Shown piece by piece: positions 1-7,663 of a stretch of 34,940 bases of DNA. A program made the translations under genes and the position numbers. Source of the stretch: Alphaproteobacteria bacterium (lineage in GTDB: Bacteria; Pseudomonadota; Alphaproteobacteria; Caedimonadales; UBA9215); the NCBI GenBank assembly GCA_024280495.1, contig JAJRPZ010000047.1, positions 1 through 34,940 of the forward strand, given 5' to 3'. Below the pieces are notes generated by a model. That model searched no databases. It saw only the letters and a list, made by a program, of their open reading frames with translations, and was not told the origin of the DNA. How positions within the stretch are numbered: position 1 is the stretch's first letter; each line of letters starts with the position of its first letter.

Positions 1-380
1 GCACTGACATTAATACCAAGAGAAATTTTTTCATTGACTTTCCAAAGGGCGTAAAGAGCAGGAACAAAAGCATTTTCTTTTGTTTCAGCTTTACCAACAC
101 CTGCACTGTTACCAGCAGCAGCCGTAAATTCTGCTTTTGGTATGATATATGTCAATGAAGCAGCAGCGGCAAAACCATTGGCCCCTGTATCCATAAAGGA
201 TGCAGCAGCAATGTTAAAACCAAGGGCTGACACATCTGAAGTCGTTGCACCAGCACCAGCAAAGGCTTGACCAAGCAATGTACTGCTTTTTTCAAGAATT
301 TCAAATCCAGCAGATTGCGCAGGTGCAGAAACCATCAAGGCCAAAGCAGATGTCGCAACTAGTAAATTTATTTTTTTCAT
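1..380 (-). CDS. FadL/OmpP1-family outer membrane protein, N-terminal part (cut by window edge)
   Basis: I translated this from the ATG at 378-380 on the minus strand; the frame stays open to base 1, so the C-terminus lies outside the window. The product starts with a signal peptide (MKKINLLVATSALALMVSA, cleavage after PAQSA) followed by AGFEILEKSSTLLGQAFAGAG, which matches the start of FadL/TodX-type beta-barrels that carry long-chain fatty acids or other hydrophobic compounds across the outer membrane. A GGAG Shine-Dalgarno lies at 388-393. An 8-bp-arm inverted repeat sits directly upstream of it. One oddity is that the usual Asn-Pro-Ala-Gly segment after the first helix reads FNIAAASF, so the Pro and Gly are missing; specificity cannot be judged. 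The family call is fairly sure and the substrate unknown. Confidence 0.72.
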   Translation of the reverse strand, partial: MKKINLLVATSALALMVSAPAQSAGFEILEKSSTLLGQAFAGAGATTSDVSALGFNIAAASFMDTGANGFAAAASLTYIIPKAEFTAAAGNSAGVGKAETKENAFVPALYALWKVNEKISLGINVS

Positions 381-393
381 TTTTTAATTCTCC

Positions 394-415
394 ATGTTAA
401 ACACACATTTAACAT
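394..415 (-). promoter_or_regulatory. Inverted repeat in the 5' leader of the fadL-like gene
   Basis: ATGTTAAA and TTTAACAT form perfect 8-base arms around a 6-base CACACA spacer. On the minus strand the repeat ends right before the GGAG ribosome binding site of the fadL-like gene. It could be an operator or a small 5'UTR hairpin affecting translation. No protein can be assigned from the sequence. Confidence 0.4.
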
Positions 416-457
416 ACTTAATTTTCAGGAATTGCATAGATAAAATTTTCATTATTA

Positions 458-485
458 TTGAATTAACTTAAAGACTATGTAGAAT
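458..485 (+). promoter_or_regulatory. Putative sigma-70 promoter of the DUF2147 gene
   Basis: TTGAAT (458-463) and TAGAAT (480-485) are separated by 16 bases and lie about 35 bases before the start codon at 521. They match the consensus hexamers at 4/6 and 5/6 positions. Confidence 0.45.
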
Positions 486-520
486 AACCCCTAGAATATA
501 AGTTAATAAAGGACTTTATT

Positions 521-985
521 ATGCACACATCTATTAAAGCACTATCAACGTTTCTAACGGTAACGTCTCTTTTTTGCAGTCCCATTATGGCAGTGGAAAA
601 TAATTTTTTAGGCATTTGGAAAACAGAAAAAAAAGGTGAAGAAAGCAAAACTGCTGACGTTGAAATCAAACCTTGCCAGGCTAATCCAGAAAAGCTGTGT
701 GGTAAAATCGTTGATATTGAACAACGCATTGACCCTGAAACCCTTCTACCAAAATTGGATAAAAAAAATAAAGATAAATCCCTTCGATCCAGGGCAATTA
801 TTGGCCTCGCCATGCTTGAGGGTTTTTCACCTAAAAAAGATTATTATTCTGGTGGCACCATATACAGCCCTAAAACAGGAAAAACCTATAATGCAACATT
901 AAAGCTTAAAAATAAAAACACCCTAGAGGTAACGGGTCATGCATTCATCTTTTCAAGGACCCAAACTTGGAAGCGCGTTAAATAG
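521..985 (+). CDS. Secreted DUF2147 family protein
   Basis: The 154-residue product begins with a signal peptide (hydrophobic to residue ~23, SPIMA then VENN). The mature part carries the DUF2147 pattern: GIWKTEK near the start, then CGKIVDIEQ, then a D-x-x-N-x-D run with paired basic residues (LRSRAIIGLAMLEGF), GGTIYSPKTGKTY, and a closing Trp-Lys. The family is a small lipocalin-like periplasmic or outer-membrane-associated fold of unknown biochemical role, found in many proteobacteria. The start is supported by AAAGGA eight bases upstream. It diverges from the fadL-like gene and is followed 28 bases later by a second small secreted protein, probably on the same transcript. Family assignment is good; function is unknown. 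Confidence 0.82.
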   Translation: MHTSIKALSTFLTVTSLFCSPIMAVENNFLGIWKTEKKGEESKTADVEIKPCQANPEKLCGKIVDIEQRIDPETLLPKLDKKNKDKSLRSRAIIGLAMLEGFSPKKDYYSGGTIYSPKTGKTYNATLKLKNKNTLEVTGHAFIFSRTQTWKRVK

Positions 986-1013
986 AAACAGAGTTTAAAA
1001 ACAGGAAAAAACT

Positions 1014-1394
1014 ATGTCTTTCATTCAATTTTCAATATTTTTTATCTTTACAGGTTATGCAACACAGGGTTATGCAGAAAAACAACTTCTTTCCCCCAAA
1101 ATGCAGGCTCTGGTAAAAACTGAGGCTAAAAAATTAAAAATCGCTAAAGCAAAAAAAATACCAAAGAAATTTTCAAAAAATAACCCCTATGCTGCGAAAT
1201 TACGTCCCACATTAAGGGAAAGACGGCCTAAAAATACCATTCAAGAGGCAAAAAATCGTCGTCATTTAACAAAGGCTGAGCGTCACAATGGGAGATCCTC
1301 CTATGGGAGATCCTTTAATCGATACAATGTTGAAAAGCAGAGTCCCGCCAGTGGCCTAAAAAGCTCGCCAAGCCAACGACTATTTGGCAATTAA
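1014..1394 (+). CDS. Small basic secreted protein, unknown function
   Basis: I do not recognise this 126-residue protein. It has a plausible signal peptide (hydrophobic residues 2-15, likely cleavage after TQGYA near residue 21) and a mature part dominated by Lys and Arg with few hydrophobic residues, so it is probably disordered or binds polyanions or the cell wall. An AGGA ribosome binding site lies eight bases before the ATG. Codons for GRSSYGRS come from a 15-base tandem duplication at 1288-1314. It follows the DUF2147 gene by 28 bases, suggesting one operon. A hairpin lies just after its stop. Confidence 0.6.
   Translation: MSFIQFSIFFIFTGYATQGYAEKQLLSPKMQALVKTEAKKLKIAKAKKIPKKFSKNNPYAAKLRPTLRERRPKNTIQEAKNRRHLTKAERHNGRSSYGRSFNRYNVEKQSPASGLKSSPSQRLFGN
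1288..1314 (+). repeat. 15-bp tandem duplication within the small basic protein gene
   Basis: ATGGGAGATCCT occurs at 1288-1299 and again at 1303-1314, a period of 15 bases (five codons), so the reading frame is preserved and GRSSY/GRSF is duplicated in the protein. Confidence 0.7.
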
Positions 1395-1402
1395 CTTTAA
1401 TA

Positions 1403-1421
1403 TCACCACCAAAGGTGGTGA
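1403..1421. terminator. Hairpin between convergent genes
   Basis: TCACCACC and GGTGGTGA make a perfect 8-bp GC-rich stem with an AAA loop, placed between the stop of the basic protein (plus) and the stop of flgG (minus). There is no T-run on either side, so it may be a weak or Rho-assisted terminator or an mRNA-end stabilising hairpin. Confidence 0.4.
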
Positions 1422-1447
1422 GTCCAAGAAATCTTATAGTTAATAGC

Positions 1448-2233
1448 TTAGATACTATCTAACTTATGAAGCATTTCTTTGTACATACTCATACCCTTTA
1501 AATTGGCGTTGTGGGCATTTTGAATGCTAATGAGCTTGGTCATTTGAGAAACCATATTCACATTAGACCCTTCATAGCTTCCTTGTATCAAATACCCACG
1601 TGATTCTTCATCGGGCACTCCTGTAATGGGTACCCCTGATGCTCCCGTTTCAAGTAAAAGGTTATCGTCAATTTTGCGCAAACCTTCATCGTTGGCGAAT
1701 GTTGCAATTTCAATGGTTCCAATGTCTTGCATGGCGACTTGCCCTGGGATTTTAGCTTGAACCAAACCATTTCGATTGACCATAAAATATTCAGCTCCAA
1801 CAGGAATGGTAATGGCTGGTGCCACAACATAACCCGTCTGTGTTACAAGGGTACGATCTGAATTTAAGGCAAAAACACCATCTCTCGTATAGGCAATCTC
1901 CCCCGTTGGCATTTCAACTTGAAAATATCCACGACCTTTGATAGCCATGTGATTAGGATTATCCGTTTGGTGAAGTCGACCTTGGGTTTGACGTGTTACA
2001 ACGGCTGCAACCTTAACGCCGTTACCCATTTGAACACCTGCTGGAACAATTGTGCCCGTGCTGCTGGATATACTTCCCACACCTTTTTTCTGTTCATAAC
2101 CATTAGAAGACCCTACAAGGAGACCTTCTCGAAACCCAGGTGTTTCAATTTTAGATAAATTATCAGTTACTACGGCGATGGCTTCTTGAAAAAATTCTGC
2201 GCCTGAAGCTGCATTATTGAGGGCTGATGCCAT
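1448..2233 (-). CDS. flgG: Flagellar basal-body distal rod protein FlgG
   Basis: At 261 residues this is the usual FlgG length. FlgG builds the distal rod that links the motor to the hook outside the inner membrane. The N-terminal rod motif is present as VTDNLSKIETPGF (residues ~22-34), followed by the family's beta-rich middle (GRGYFQVEMPTGEIAYTRDG, ~104-123) and the C-terminal coiled-coil segment GSYEGSNVNMVSQMTKLISIQ with a closing MLHKL. An AAGGA site precedes the ATG. It lies 46 bases after flgF, so the two are co-transcribed. The usual alphaproteobacterial neighbours flgA and flgH are not downstream: the next genes are convergent and unrelated. Presence of flgF and flgG implies other flagellar genes elsewhere in the genome. 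Confidence 0.93.
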   Translation of the reverse strand: MASALNNAASGAEFFQEAIAVVTDNLSKIETPGFREGLLVGSSNGYEQKKGVGSISSSTGTIVPAGVQMGNGVKVAAVVTRQTQGRLHQTDNPNHMAIKGRGYFQVEMPTGEIAYTRDGVFALNSDRTLVTQTGYVVAPAITIPVGAEYFMVNRNGLVQAKIPGQVAMQDIGTIEIATFANDEGLRKIDDNLLLETGASGVPITGVPDEESRGYLIQGSYEGSNVNMVSQMTKLISIQNAHNANLKGMSMYKEMLHKLDSI

Positions 2234-2279
2234 TATATTATTCCTTATTTTTTTGTTTCTTATTTTTTAAGAACGTCCC

Positions 2280-3011
2280 TTAAATAACTGGCGTTGACGT
2301 TGCTAACATCTCATTTTTTTTAGATTCAAGTTTTATTGCGTCAGTTATAAAGCGTTGATTGAGTCCATAAATTTTAGACACCATCATCATTTCACTCATA
2401 TTTCTAATAAGACTAACATTTGATCCTTCAAGGGCACCTTGTACAATATTTGCCTGATTGCCAAGGGGGATAGCTGCTTGCTCTGTCTTGAACTGTGTGT
2501 TTCCAGTTTTCTCAATATCAAACTCATTCTCAAAGCCAAAAACACCCAACTGAGCAATAACGCCACTTTCATCGGAAATAGTGCCATCTTGTGCAATGGA
2601 AACGGTTATAGAACCTGGGGGAATATTGATCTCACCACCATCAGAACTCAGAACTGATTCACCACTTAAGGTCGTTAGAACCCCTTCTGGGTTTTTCAAA
2701 AAAGCCCCAGATCTTGTATAACGAATGCCTTCAGCTGTTTGAACACCAAAGTACCCATTGGATTGCAACGCCAAATGAAAAGGGTTCCCAGTGCGATCAA
2801 GGGGACCTCTCTTAAGATCTCGTACGGTGGCGACATCATCAAGGTACGAATAGGTATTAACACCATCACTTTGACCGAGGTGTTCTGAAAAAATGACTCT
2901 GTCTGCTTGAAAGCCGTGAACGCCTGCGTTGGCTGCATTATTTGTCAAAGCAATCATTTTATGATCTAAACCCCGTTGCATGGAAAGGGTGATATCAAGT
3001 GCAACTGCCAT
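2280..3011 (-). CDS. flgF: Flagellar basal-body rod protein FlgF
   Basis: The 243-residue protein is a shorter FlgG paralogue typical of FlgF, a proximal rod subunit exported by the flagellar type III apparatus. Residues 1-35 hold the rod N-terminal region (LSMQRGLDHKMIALTNNAANAG), the middle holds GYFGVQTAEGIRYTRSGAF, and the C-terminal GALEGSNVSLIRNMSEMM is the conserved FlgF/G coiled-coil end. A TGAGG Shine-Dalgarno lies upstream of the ATG. It stands 43 bases after the NhaC-type antiporter gene on the same strand and directly precedes flgG. Confidence 0.92.
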   Translation of the reverse strand: MAVALDITLSMQRGLDHKMIALTNNAANAGVHGFQADRVIFSEHLGQSDGVNTYSYLDDVATVRDLKRGPLDRTGNPFHLALQSNGYFGVQTAEGIRYTRSGAFLKNPEGVLTTLSGESVLSSDGGEINIPPGSITVSIAQDGTISDESGVIAQLGVFGFENEFDIEKTGNTQFKTEQAAIPLGNQANIVQGALEGSNVSLIRNMSEMMMVSKIYGLNQRFITDAIKLESKKNEMLATSTPVI

Positions 3012-3054
3012 ATTCGTAACCTCAGATTTGTTTCCTTAAACCTCTCTATGCAGA

Positions 3055-4428
3055 TTACGTGCCAACCTTGACTTTATTTTTTACATTTTCGGACTTTATC
3101 CAGATAATGCCAACCATGGCAACCATACCCAAAATAGGACAATACACAACATGGGTGACGATTTCTAAAGGCGACAGACCTGAAATAGAGCTTGCCAACA
3201 GAACTTGTGCGCTATAAGGAAGAAGTCCTTGAAAAACACAGGTAAATATATCAAGAAGGCAAGCACTTCGTTCTGGGGAAACCCCATGTTTTCTTGCAAG
3301 TTTTTTCGCGATATTCCCAGAAAGAATAATTGCAACGGTATTATTAGCCGTGCAAATATCAGCGAAACTCCCAATGATAGAAATGCTCATTTCACCAATG
3401 CGTCGGCTTTGAGTTTTATTGCGGAGTTTTAAGGCTATTTTTTCAACACCATGAACTAGAAACTCTAACCCCCCTTGCTTGTTAGTAAGAAAACTGAGCC
3501 CTCCGATCAAAAGAGAGAGAACTAAAATTTCGTGCATGGAAATAAAACCTTGTGAAATTTGCCCTGCAAATTGAGAGATTGTATATGAATCTTGTGTGGT
3601 AAGACCAATAAGCAATCCAGAAACAATACCTATTCCCAAAACCCCAAGAACATTCATGCCCAGGAGAGCCAGCACAAGAATGATAATGTATGGCAAGACT
3701 TTAATAAGGTTATAATTTCCAATGGAGAGCTCCCTTGCTTCTGGTGAGACAAGATAAAACACTGTAAGAGTTAGAACCATAGCTGGTACTGCAAAATAGG
3801 CATTAAGGATGAATTTCTCTTTAAATTTCGCGCCTTGGGTTTTAACGGATGCAATTGTTGTATCAGAAATAAGAGATAAATTATCTCCAAACATCGCCCC
3901 ACTTAAAACTGCCCCCATACACCAACCACAATGAATATCAGCCTGGTTTGAAATACCAAAGGCCAATGGCCCAACGGCTGCAATAACCCCCATGGACGTT
4001 CCCATAGCCGTGGCAAGAAGGGCTGCGATTAAAAATATTCCTGGTAAAATCAGCGTTGCTGGAATAAAGGAAAGTCCCAAATTAACCGTAGAGTCAATAC
4101 TCCCAATACCAGAAGTCACAGCAGCAAAAGCACCCGCCATAAGGTAAATCAAGCACATAGTGATAATATTGGGATCTCGAACGCCTTCAATGAAATCCTC
4201 GAATTTATCCTCATAAGGGCCCCTACCTATAAAGAGGGAAAGGGCAACTGCTGGTAAAATAGCAACGGCGGCCGAAATTTGATAGAATGCATTGGGTATA
4301 CCTTGCCAAGAAAAGTAAAGACCACTCCCCACAAATAAAATTAAAAAAAGAAGAAGGGGCATGAGAGCCCACGGGTTCGAGGGTGGGGCTGACGTTGAAA
4401 GTGAGGTTGATCTAGAAGTAGACATCAT
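3055..4428 (-). CDS. NhaC-family Na+/H+ antiporter
   Basis: This 457-residue integral membrane protein has about a dozen hydrophobic segments. GDNLSLISDTTIAS (residues 181-194) is the family hallmark, and FADICTANNTVAIILSG further on is also typical of NhaC-type secondary transporters. These exchange cytoplasmic Na+ (or take up organic substrates) for protons. The N-terminal 18 residues are Ser/Thr-rich and cytosolic. Two adjacent ATG codons are possible starts; GGAAA upstream fits either. A putative promoter lies at 4453-4480. The gene is 43 bases upstream of flgF and could be read through into the rod genes; a sodium link to flagella would be speculation. The exact ion specificity is unknown. 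Confidence 0.85.
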   Translation of the reverse strand: MMSTSRSTSLSTSAPPSNPWALMPLLLFLILFVGSGLYFSWQGIPNAFYQISAAVAILPAVALSLFIGRGPYEDKFEDFIEGVRDPNIITMCLIYLMAGAFAAVTSGIGSIDSTVNLGLSFIPATLILPGIFLIAALLATAMGTSMGVIAAVGPLAFGISNQADIHCGWCMGAVLSGAMFGDNLSLISDTTIASVKTQGAKFKEKFILNAYFAVPAMVLTLTVFYLVSPEARELSIGNYNLIKVLPYIIILVLALLGMNVLGVLGIGIVSGLLIGLTTQDSYTISQFAGQISQGFISMHEILVLSLLIGGLSFLTNKQGGLEFLVHGVEKIALKLRNKTQSRRIGEMSISIIGSFADICTANNTVAIILSGNIAKKLARKHGVSPERSACLLDIFTCVFQGLLPYSAQVLLASSISGLSPLEIVTHVVYCPILGMVAMVGIIWIKSENVKNKVKVGT

Positions 4429-4452
4429 AAAATTTCCAAAAAATACAATTTT

Positions 4453-4480
4453 AGTCTAGCAAATTTCGTATTTTTGTCAC
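4453..4480 (-). promoter_or_regulatory. Putative promoter of the NhaC-flgF-flgG unit
   Basis: On the minus strand GTGACA (4475-4480) and TAGACT (4453-4458) are spaced by 16 bases, just upstream of the antiporter start. Matches are 5/6 and 4/6. The remaining stretch up to 4695 (267 bases between divergent genes) shows no gene or hairpin that I can support. Confidence 0.35.
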
Positions 4481-4695
4481 TCAACTTTATTAATCTCTGG
4501 AATTCCTTTGGAACATGAGACTCTCAAAAAATAGAATAATTCTGCCTTAAGTCATCGGAATCAGGTCTCCCGAACAAAGCCCCATATATCACATTCTTTT
4601 TTTTGATGGAATCTCTTTTTCAAGCTGTACTTGATTATAAACCTCCCCTAAGGTGTTTTGGAATTATATAGTTAATCACCTATAGGTAAAGCGTT

Positions 4696-5406
4696 ATGAC
4701 TGCAAATAAATTAGACCCCTCTAAACCCTCGGCTATATTTACCACGAATTTTTTCATGAGAGTCGTTTCTTCCATTGTTTTGGGAGGGGGAACTTTATGG
4801 ATGTTGGTCACTGAAAGCCCTTATGTAGCTATATTCATGACGATTTTAAGTGTTATCGTTTTAATAGAATGGTCTAAAATAGTATTTACTTCTCAATTTT
4901 CCTTTCACCGCCGTGTAATTTGGCTTGGATTAGTATCTCTTTATATGATTTCAGGGATTTTAGGCTTTTATGAATTTTATAATTACTCTCCCTTGTTGGG
5001 ACTTTCCCTTCTTTTTATTATTTGGAGTACGGATATTGGCGCTTATTTCACTGGACGTCTTTTCGGTGGAGCCAAACTTGCCCCCAGCATTAGTCCAGGT
5101 AAAACGTGGAGCGGCGCCATCGGTGGTTTTATAAGTGCTCTAATCACTGCCCTTATGGTTAGCACTTATCTTTATGACGGTATAAACTGGTGGATACTGA
5201 GTTTCTTTTCTTTTTGTAGTATCTTGGGTCAAATCGGTGACCTCTTTGAATCCAAAGTGAAGCGTGTTTTTCAGGTGAAAGACAGTGGAAATCTTTTACC
5301 AGGGCATGGTGGCTTCATTGACCGCCTGGATAGTCTTTTCATTATCGGCTTTCTCCTTCTCTTTATCCATTGTGCCATAGGATTCGACGTCATTTTTCGG
5401 TTTTAA
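4696..5406 (+). CDS. cdsA: Phosphatidate cytidylyltransferase
   Basis: CdsA makes CDP-diacylglycerol from CTP and phosphatidate, the entry to all phospholipid head-group synthesis, in the inner membrane. The 236-residue product is hydrophobic with roughly seven membrane spans. The family signature is clear near the end: SKVKRVFQVKDSGNLLPGHG (residues 186-205) continuing into GGFIDRLDS, with the metal-binding Asp residues. An upstream conserved stretch, STDIGAYFTGRLFGG with ISPGKTWSG, is also present. It is shorter than the usual 260-285 residues because of a compact N-terminus. The common neighbours (frr, uppS, dxr) are absent; it leads instead into glyA 71 bases downstream. An AGGT-like site lies before the ATG. 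Confidence 0.92.
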   Translation: MTANKLDPSKPSAIFTTNFFMRVVSSIVLGGGTLWMLVTESPYVAIFMTILSVIVLIEWSKIVFTSQFSFHRRVIWLGLVSLYMISGILGFYEFYNYSPLLGLSLLFIIWSTDIGAYFTGRLFGGAKLAPSISPGKTWSGAIGGFISALITALMVSTYLYDGINWWILSFFSFCSILGQIGDLFESKVKRVFQVKDSGNLLPGHGGFIDRLDSLFIIGFLLLFIHCAIGFDVIFRF

Positions 5407-5477
5407 AAAATAAATAAAGAGTTCTGGTCGTTTTTCTGATCCTTTGCTATCGTGTTTAAAAATGAAAAGGATATTCC

Positions 5478-6761
5478 ATGAACTCAGCCTTGCGTCCCCC
5501 CCAACACACCTCTGCAATAGACCTGAAAACTATTGACCCAGCCATTGCTACTATCTTGGATCAAGAACTCAATCGCCAGAAAAATCAACTGGAAATGATT
5601 GCCTCGGAAAATTTTGTCTCTCCTGCAGTTCTCGAAGCACAAGGGTCAGTTTTAACCAATAAATATGCAGAAGGATACCCAGGGCGGCGCTATTATAATG
5701 GTTGTGAGATTGTTGATCAGGCTGAAAACCTTGCCATTGAACGGGCGTGTGACTTGTTTGAGTGCAGCTATGCCAATGTGCAACCCCATTCGGGATCACA
5801 AGCTAATATCGAAGTGTTTATGGCTCTCTTGAATCCAGGAGACGCCTTCCTTGGGATGGATCTGAGTTGTGGGGGGCATTTAACCCATGGGTCAAAAGTG
5901 AATTTCTCTGGAAAATGGTTTAACCCTATTGGATATGGCCTTCGTTCAGACGATCAAACCATTGACATGGATCACGTACGTTCCCTTGCACGTGAACATA
6001 AACCCAAACTCATTATTGCAGGTGGATCCGCCTATTCCAGAGCCATTAATTTTAAAGAATTTCGTGAAATTTCTGATGAAGTTGGGGCTTATTTATGGGT
6101 GGATATGGCGCATTTTGCAGGATTAGTTGCTGGTAAACAGATGGAAAACCCTTTAAAACATGCTCATGTTGTAACTACGACCACCCATAAAACCCTCCGT
6201 GGTCCTCGGGGGGGGATGATTCTTTCAAACACGCCTGATCTTGCTAAAAAATTAAACTCTGCTGTTTTTCCTGGGTCTCAAGGCGGCCCCTTAATGCATG
6301 TTATTGCTGCAAAAGCCGTTGCCTTCAAAGAAGCTCTTACCACAGATTTTCAAGACTATTCCAAAAATGTTATTGCCAATGCTCAAATAATTTCAGAAAC
6401 CCTTAAAAATGGCGGTCTTGAGATTGTTTCAGGCGGTACGGATTGTCATTTGATCCTTGTGGATCTCCGCCCTTTTGATTTAAATGGCCGTGATGCCAGC
6501 AATGCACTTGAACGGGCTGGAATTACCTGTAATAAAAATAGTGTTCATGGTGACCCGAGACCTCCCCAAGAAACATCGGGCCTTCGTATTGGCTCCCCTG
6601 CCCTTACCACCAGAGGTATGATGCAAAAAGAATTTGAGGAAATTGGTGCTTTAATCTTGATGGTTCTGCGCGCCCTTCAAAATGGTGATTCATCTAAGGC
6701 TGAACAAGAAGCCCGCCGACAGGTAACTGCTCTTTGTGAACAATTCCCCCTTTATGGCTAA
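5478..6761 (+). CDS. glyA: Serine hydroxymethyltransferase
   Basis: This PLP enzyme interconverts serine plus tetrahydrofolate with glycine plus 5,10-methylene-tetrahydrofolate and is the main source of one-carbon units for purine, thymidylate and methionine synthesis. The 427-residue length is standard. Residues seen include the substrate-binding IASENFVS (41-48), [15 protein letters not shown] (63-77), and the PLP-binding loop [14 protein letters not shown] with Lys238 as the Schiff-base lysine. AAGGA lies eight bases before the ATG. The following gene is nrdR, as in many alphaproteobacteria. Confidence 0.96.
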   Translation: MNSALRPPQHTSAIDLKTIDPAIATILDQELNRQKNQLEMIASENFVSPAVLEAQGSVLTNKYAEGYPGRRYYNGCEIVDQAENLAIERACDLFECSYANVQPHSGSQANIEVFMALLNPGDAFLGMDLSCGGHLTHGSKVNFSGKWFNPIGYGLRSDDQTIDMDHVRSLAREHKPKLIIAGGSAYSRAINFKEFREISDEVGAYLWVDMAHFAGLVAGKQMENPLKHAHVVTTTTHKTLRGPRGGMILSNTPDLAKKLNSAVFPGSQGGPLMHVIAAKAVAFKEALTTDFQDYSKNVIANAQIISETLKNGGLEIVSGGTDCHLILVDLRPFDLNGRDASNALERAGITCNKNSVHGDPRPPQETSGLRIGSPALTTRGMMQKEFEEIGALILMVLRALQNGDSSKAEQEARRQVTALCEQFPLYG

Positions 6762-6787
6762 GTATTTTTAAAACAGGAAACAGACCT

Positions 6788-7258
6788 ATGAAATGTCCCT
6801 TTTGCTCGAATCCCACAACTTCCGTCAAGGATTCAAGGGCAGCTGATGAAAACGCGACCATAAGACGACGGCGCTTTTGCTCTGATTGCCAAGGACGTTT
6901 TAGCACCGTTGAACATGTGCAGCTTTTGAATCTTAAAGTTAAAAAGAAAAACGGCACGTTGGAGCTTTTTAAACGCGAAAAAATCGAATCTGCCCTTCAA
7001 AGGTCCCTTCATAAGCGCCCCATAAATGATGAGCGCATAGAGAGGGTTTTGAATGGCATAATTCGACAACTGGAAGTTATGGGAAATATTGAAATTTCAG
7101 CAGAAACCATTGGTGAGCTTATGATGGAAACCTTGAAAGAGCTTGATACCGTTGCCTATGTGCGTTTTGCCTCCATTTATCGAGATTTCCATGAAGCCAG
7201 TGACTTTAATAATTTCGTTGAAAAAATCGACCTCAAAAAAAAGACTCGTAGCACTTAG
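6788..7258 (+). CDS. nrdR: Transcriptional repressor NrdR
   Basis: NrdR senses ATP/dATP and represses ribonucleotide reductase genes. The 156-residue protein has the zinc ribbon in full: Cys3-Pro-Phe-Cys6 and Cys31-Ser-Asp-Cys34, with the DNA-contacting basic stretch IRRRRF between. An ATP-cone occupies about residues 49-139 (VKKKNGTLELFKREKI through VAYVRFASIYRDF). AGGA precedes the ATG. It sits 26 bases after glyA and was probably recruited to link deoxynucleotide control with folate metabolism. ribD, often next in alphaproteobacteria, is not here. Confidence 0.95.
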   Translation: MKCPFCSNPTTSVKDSRAADENATIRRRRFCSDCQGRFSTVEHVQLLNLKVKKKNGTLELFKREKIESALQRSLHKRPINDERIERVLNGIIRQLEVMGNIEISAETIGELMMETLKELDTVAYVRFASIYRDFHEASDFNNFVEKIDLKKKTRST

Positions 7259-7270
7259 GATCTTTCTCTA

Positions 7271-7546
7271 ATGACACGCAATCGTCAATATATGAAATTC
7301 TGGATGCCCTTTGGGTATCATCGGATTTTAAATGATCGATATCTTATGGCTTGGCGTCGCCATGATAATGCCTATGGTATGTGGGGGCTTCCCCATGTAA
7401 AAAGCCGTAAGCAAGCCGATGACATTCTTCGTGAAAAATTAAAAAAACAAGGGGCTAATGTCATTTTTCGTAATGCTGTATATATGGGTGTTAGGACCTT
7501 TGGCTGGATTTTCTACCAAAAGGTAAAAATCGAAAAAAATGATTAG
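7271..7546 (+). CDS. Orphan 91-residue protein, possibly a degenerate Nudix fold
   Basis: I cannot assign this protein firmly. The order of elements resembles the start of a Nudix domain: a strand RYLMAWRR, then YGMWGLP where Nudix proteins have g-W-x-x-P-G-G, then a helix with LREKLKKQG in the place of the REL-x-EE-x-G box. The two catalytic glutamates are lysines here and the Gly-Gly is His-Val, so it would not be an active hydrolase. It is also shorter than a full Nudix domain (about 130 residues) and ends abruptly at KIEKND before the repeat at 7560. It starts 12 bases after nrdR and may be a decayed gene. This is a fold resemblance only, judged by eye. Confidence 0.5.
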   Translation: MTRNRQYMKFWMPFGYHRILNDRYLMAWRRHDNAYGMWGLPHVKSRKQADDILREKLKKQGANVIFRNAVYMGVRTFGWIFYQKVKIEKND

Positions 7547-7559
7547 CTATAATAGGCAC

Positions 7560-7600
7560 GGGAGTGATTAACTACCTCTGGGATATTCTTGGAATGAGTA
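7560..7600 (+). repeat. Dispersed intergenic repeat, copy A
   Basis: This 41-base segment matches 13416-13456 at 33 of 41 positions without gaps; the shared blocks are GGGAGTGATTAA, TCTGGGAT and GGAAT. It lies between the 91-residue orphan and the hydrolase gene. Its 3' part carries the TTGGAA that serves as the putative -35 box of the hydrolase gene. Confidence 0.6.
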
Positions 7601-7617
7601 TATATTGAATATAGAAT
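7589..7617 (+). promoter_or_regulatory. Putative promoter of the hydrolase-P450 operon
   Basis: TTGGAA (7589-7594) and TAGAAT (7612-7617) are spaced by 17 bases, 46 bases before the ATG at 7664. Matches to consensus are 4/6 and 5/6. The -35 box lies inside repeat copy A. Confidence 0.45.
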
Positions 7618-7663
7618 GACAAAGTGTTAAGCTCAGCTGAAAAACCACTCTCTTGAGGCACCG

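Noticed and set aside
4640-4690. Similarity of the stretch TTAATCACCTATAGG upstream of cdsA to the reverse complement of repeat copy B.
   Set aside because: The match covers only about 15 bases with a gap and does not extend into the rest of the repeat.
5296-5517. Open frames antisense to cdsA, glyA, atpA and other genes.
   Set aside because: They lie fully or almost fully in shadow of genes with strong family matches, lack ribosome sites and show no recognisable domains.
7560-7600. Reading the repeat as an insertion-sequence terminal inverted repeat.
   Set aside because: No transposase, no matching inverted copy at a suitable distance and no target-site duplication are visible at either copy.
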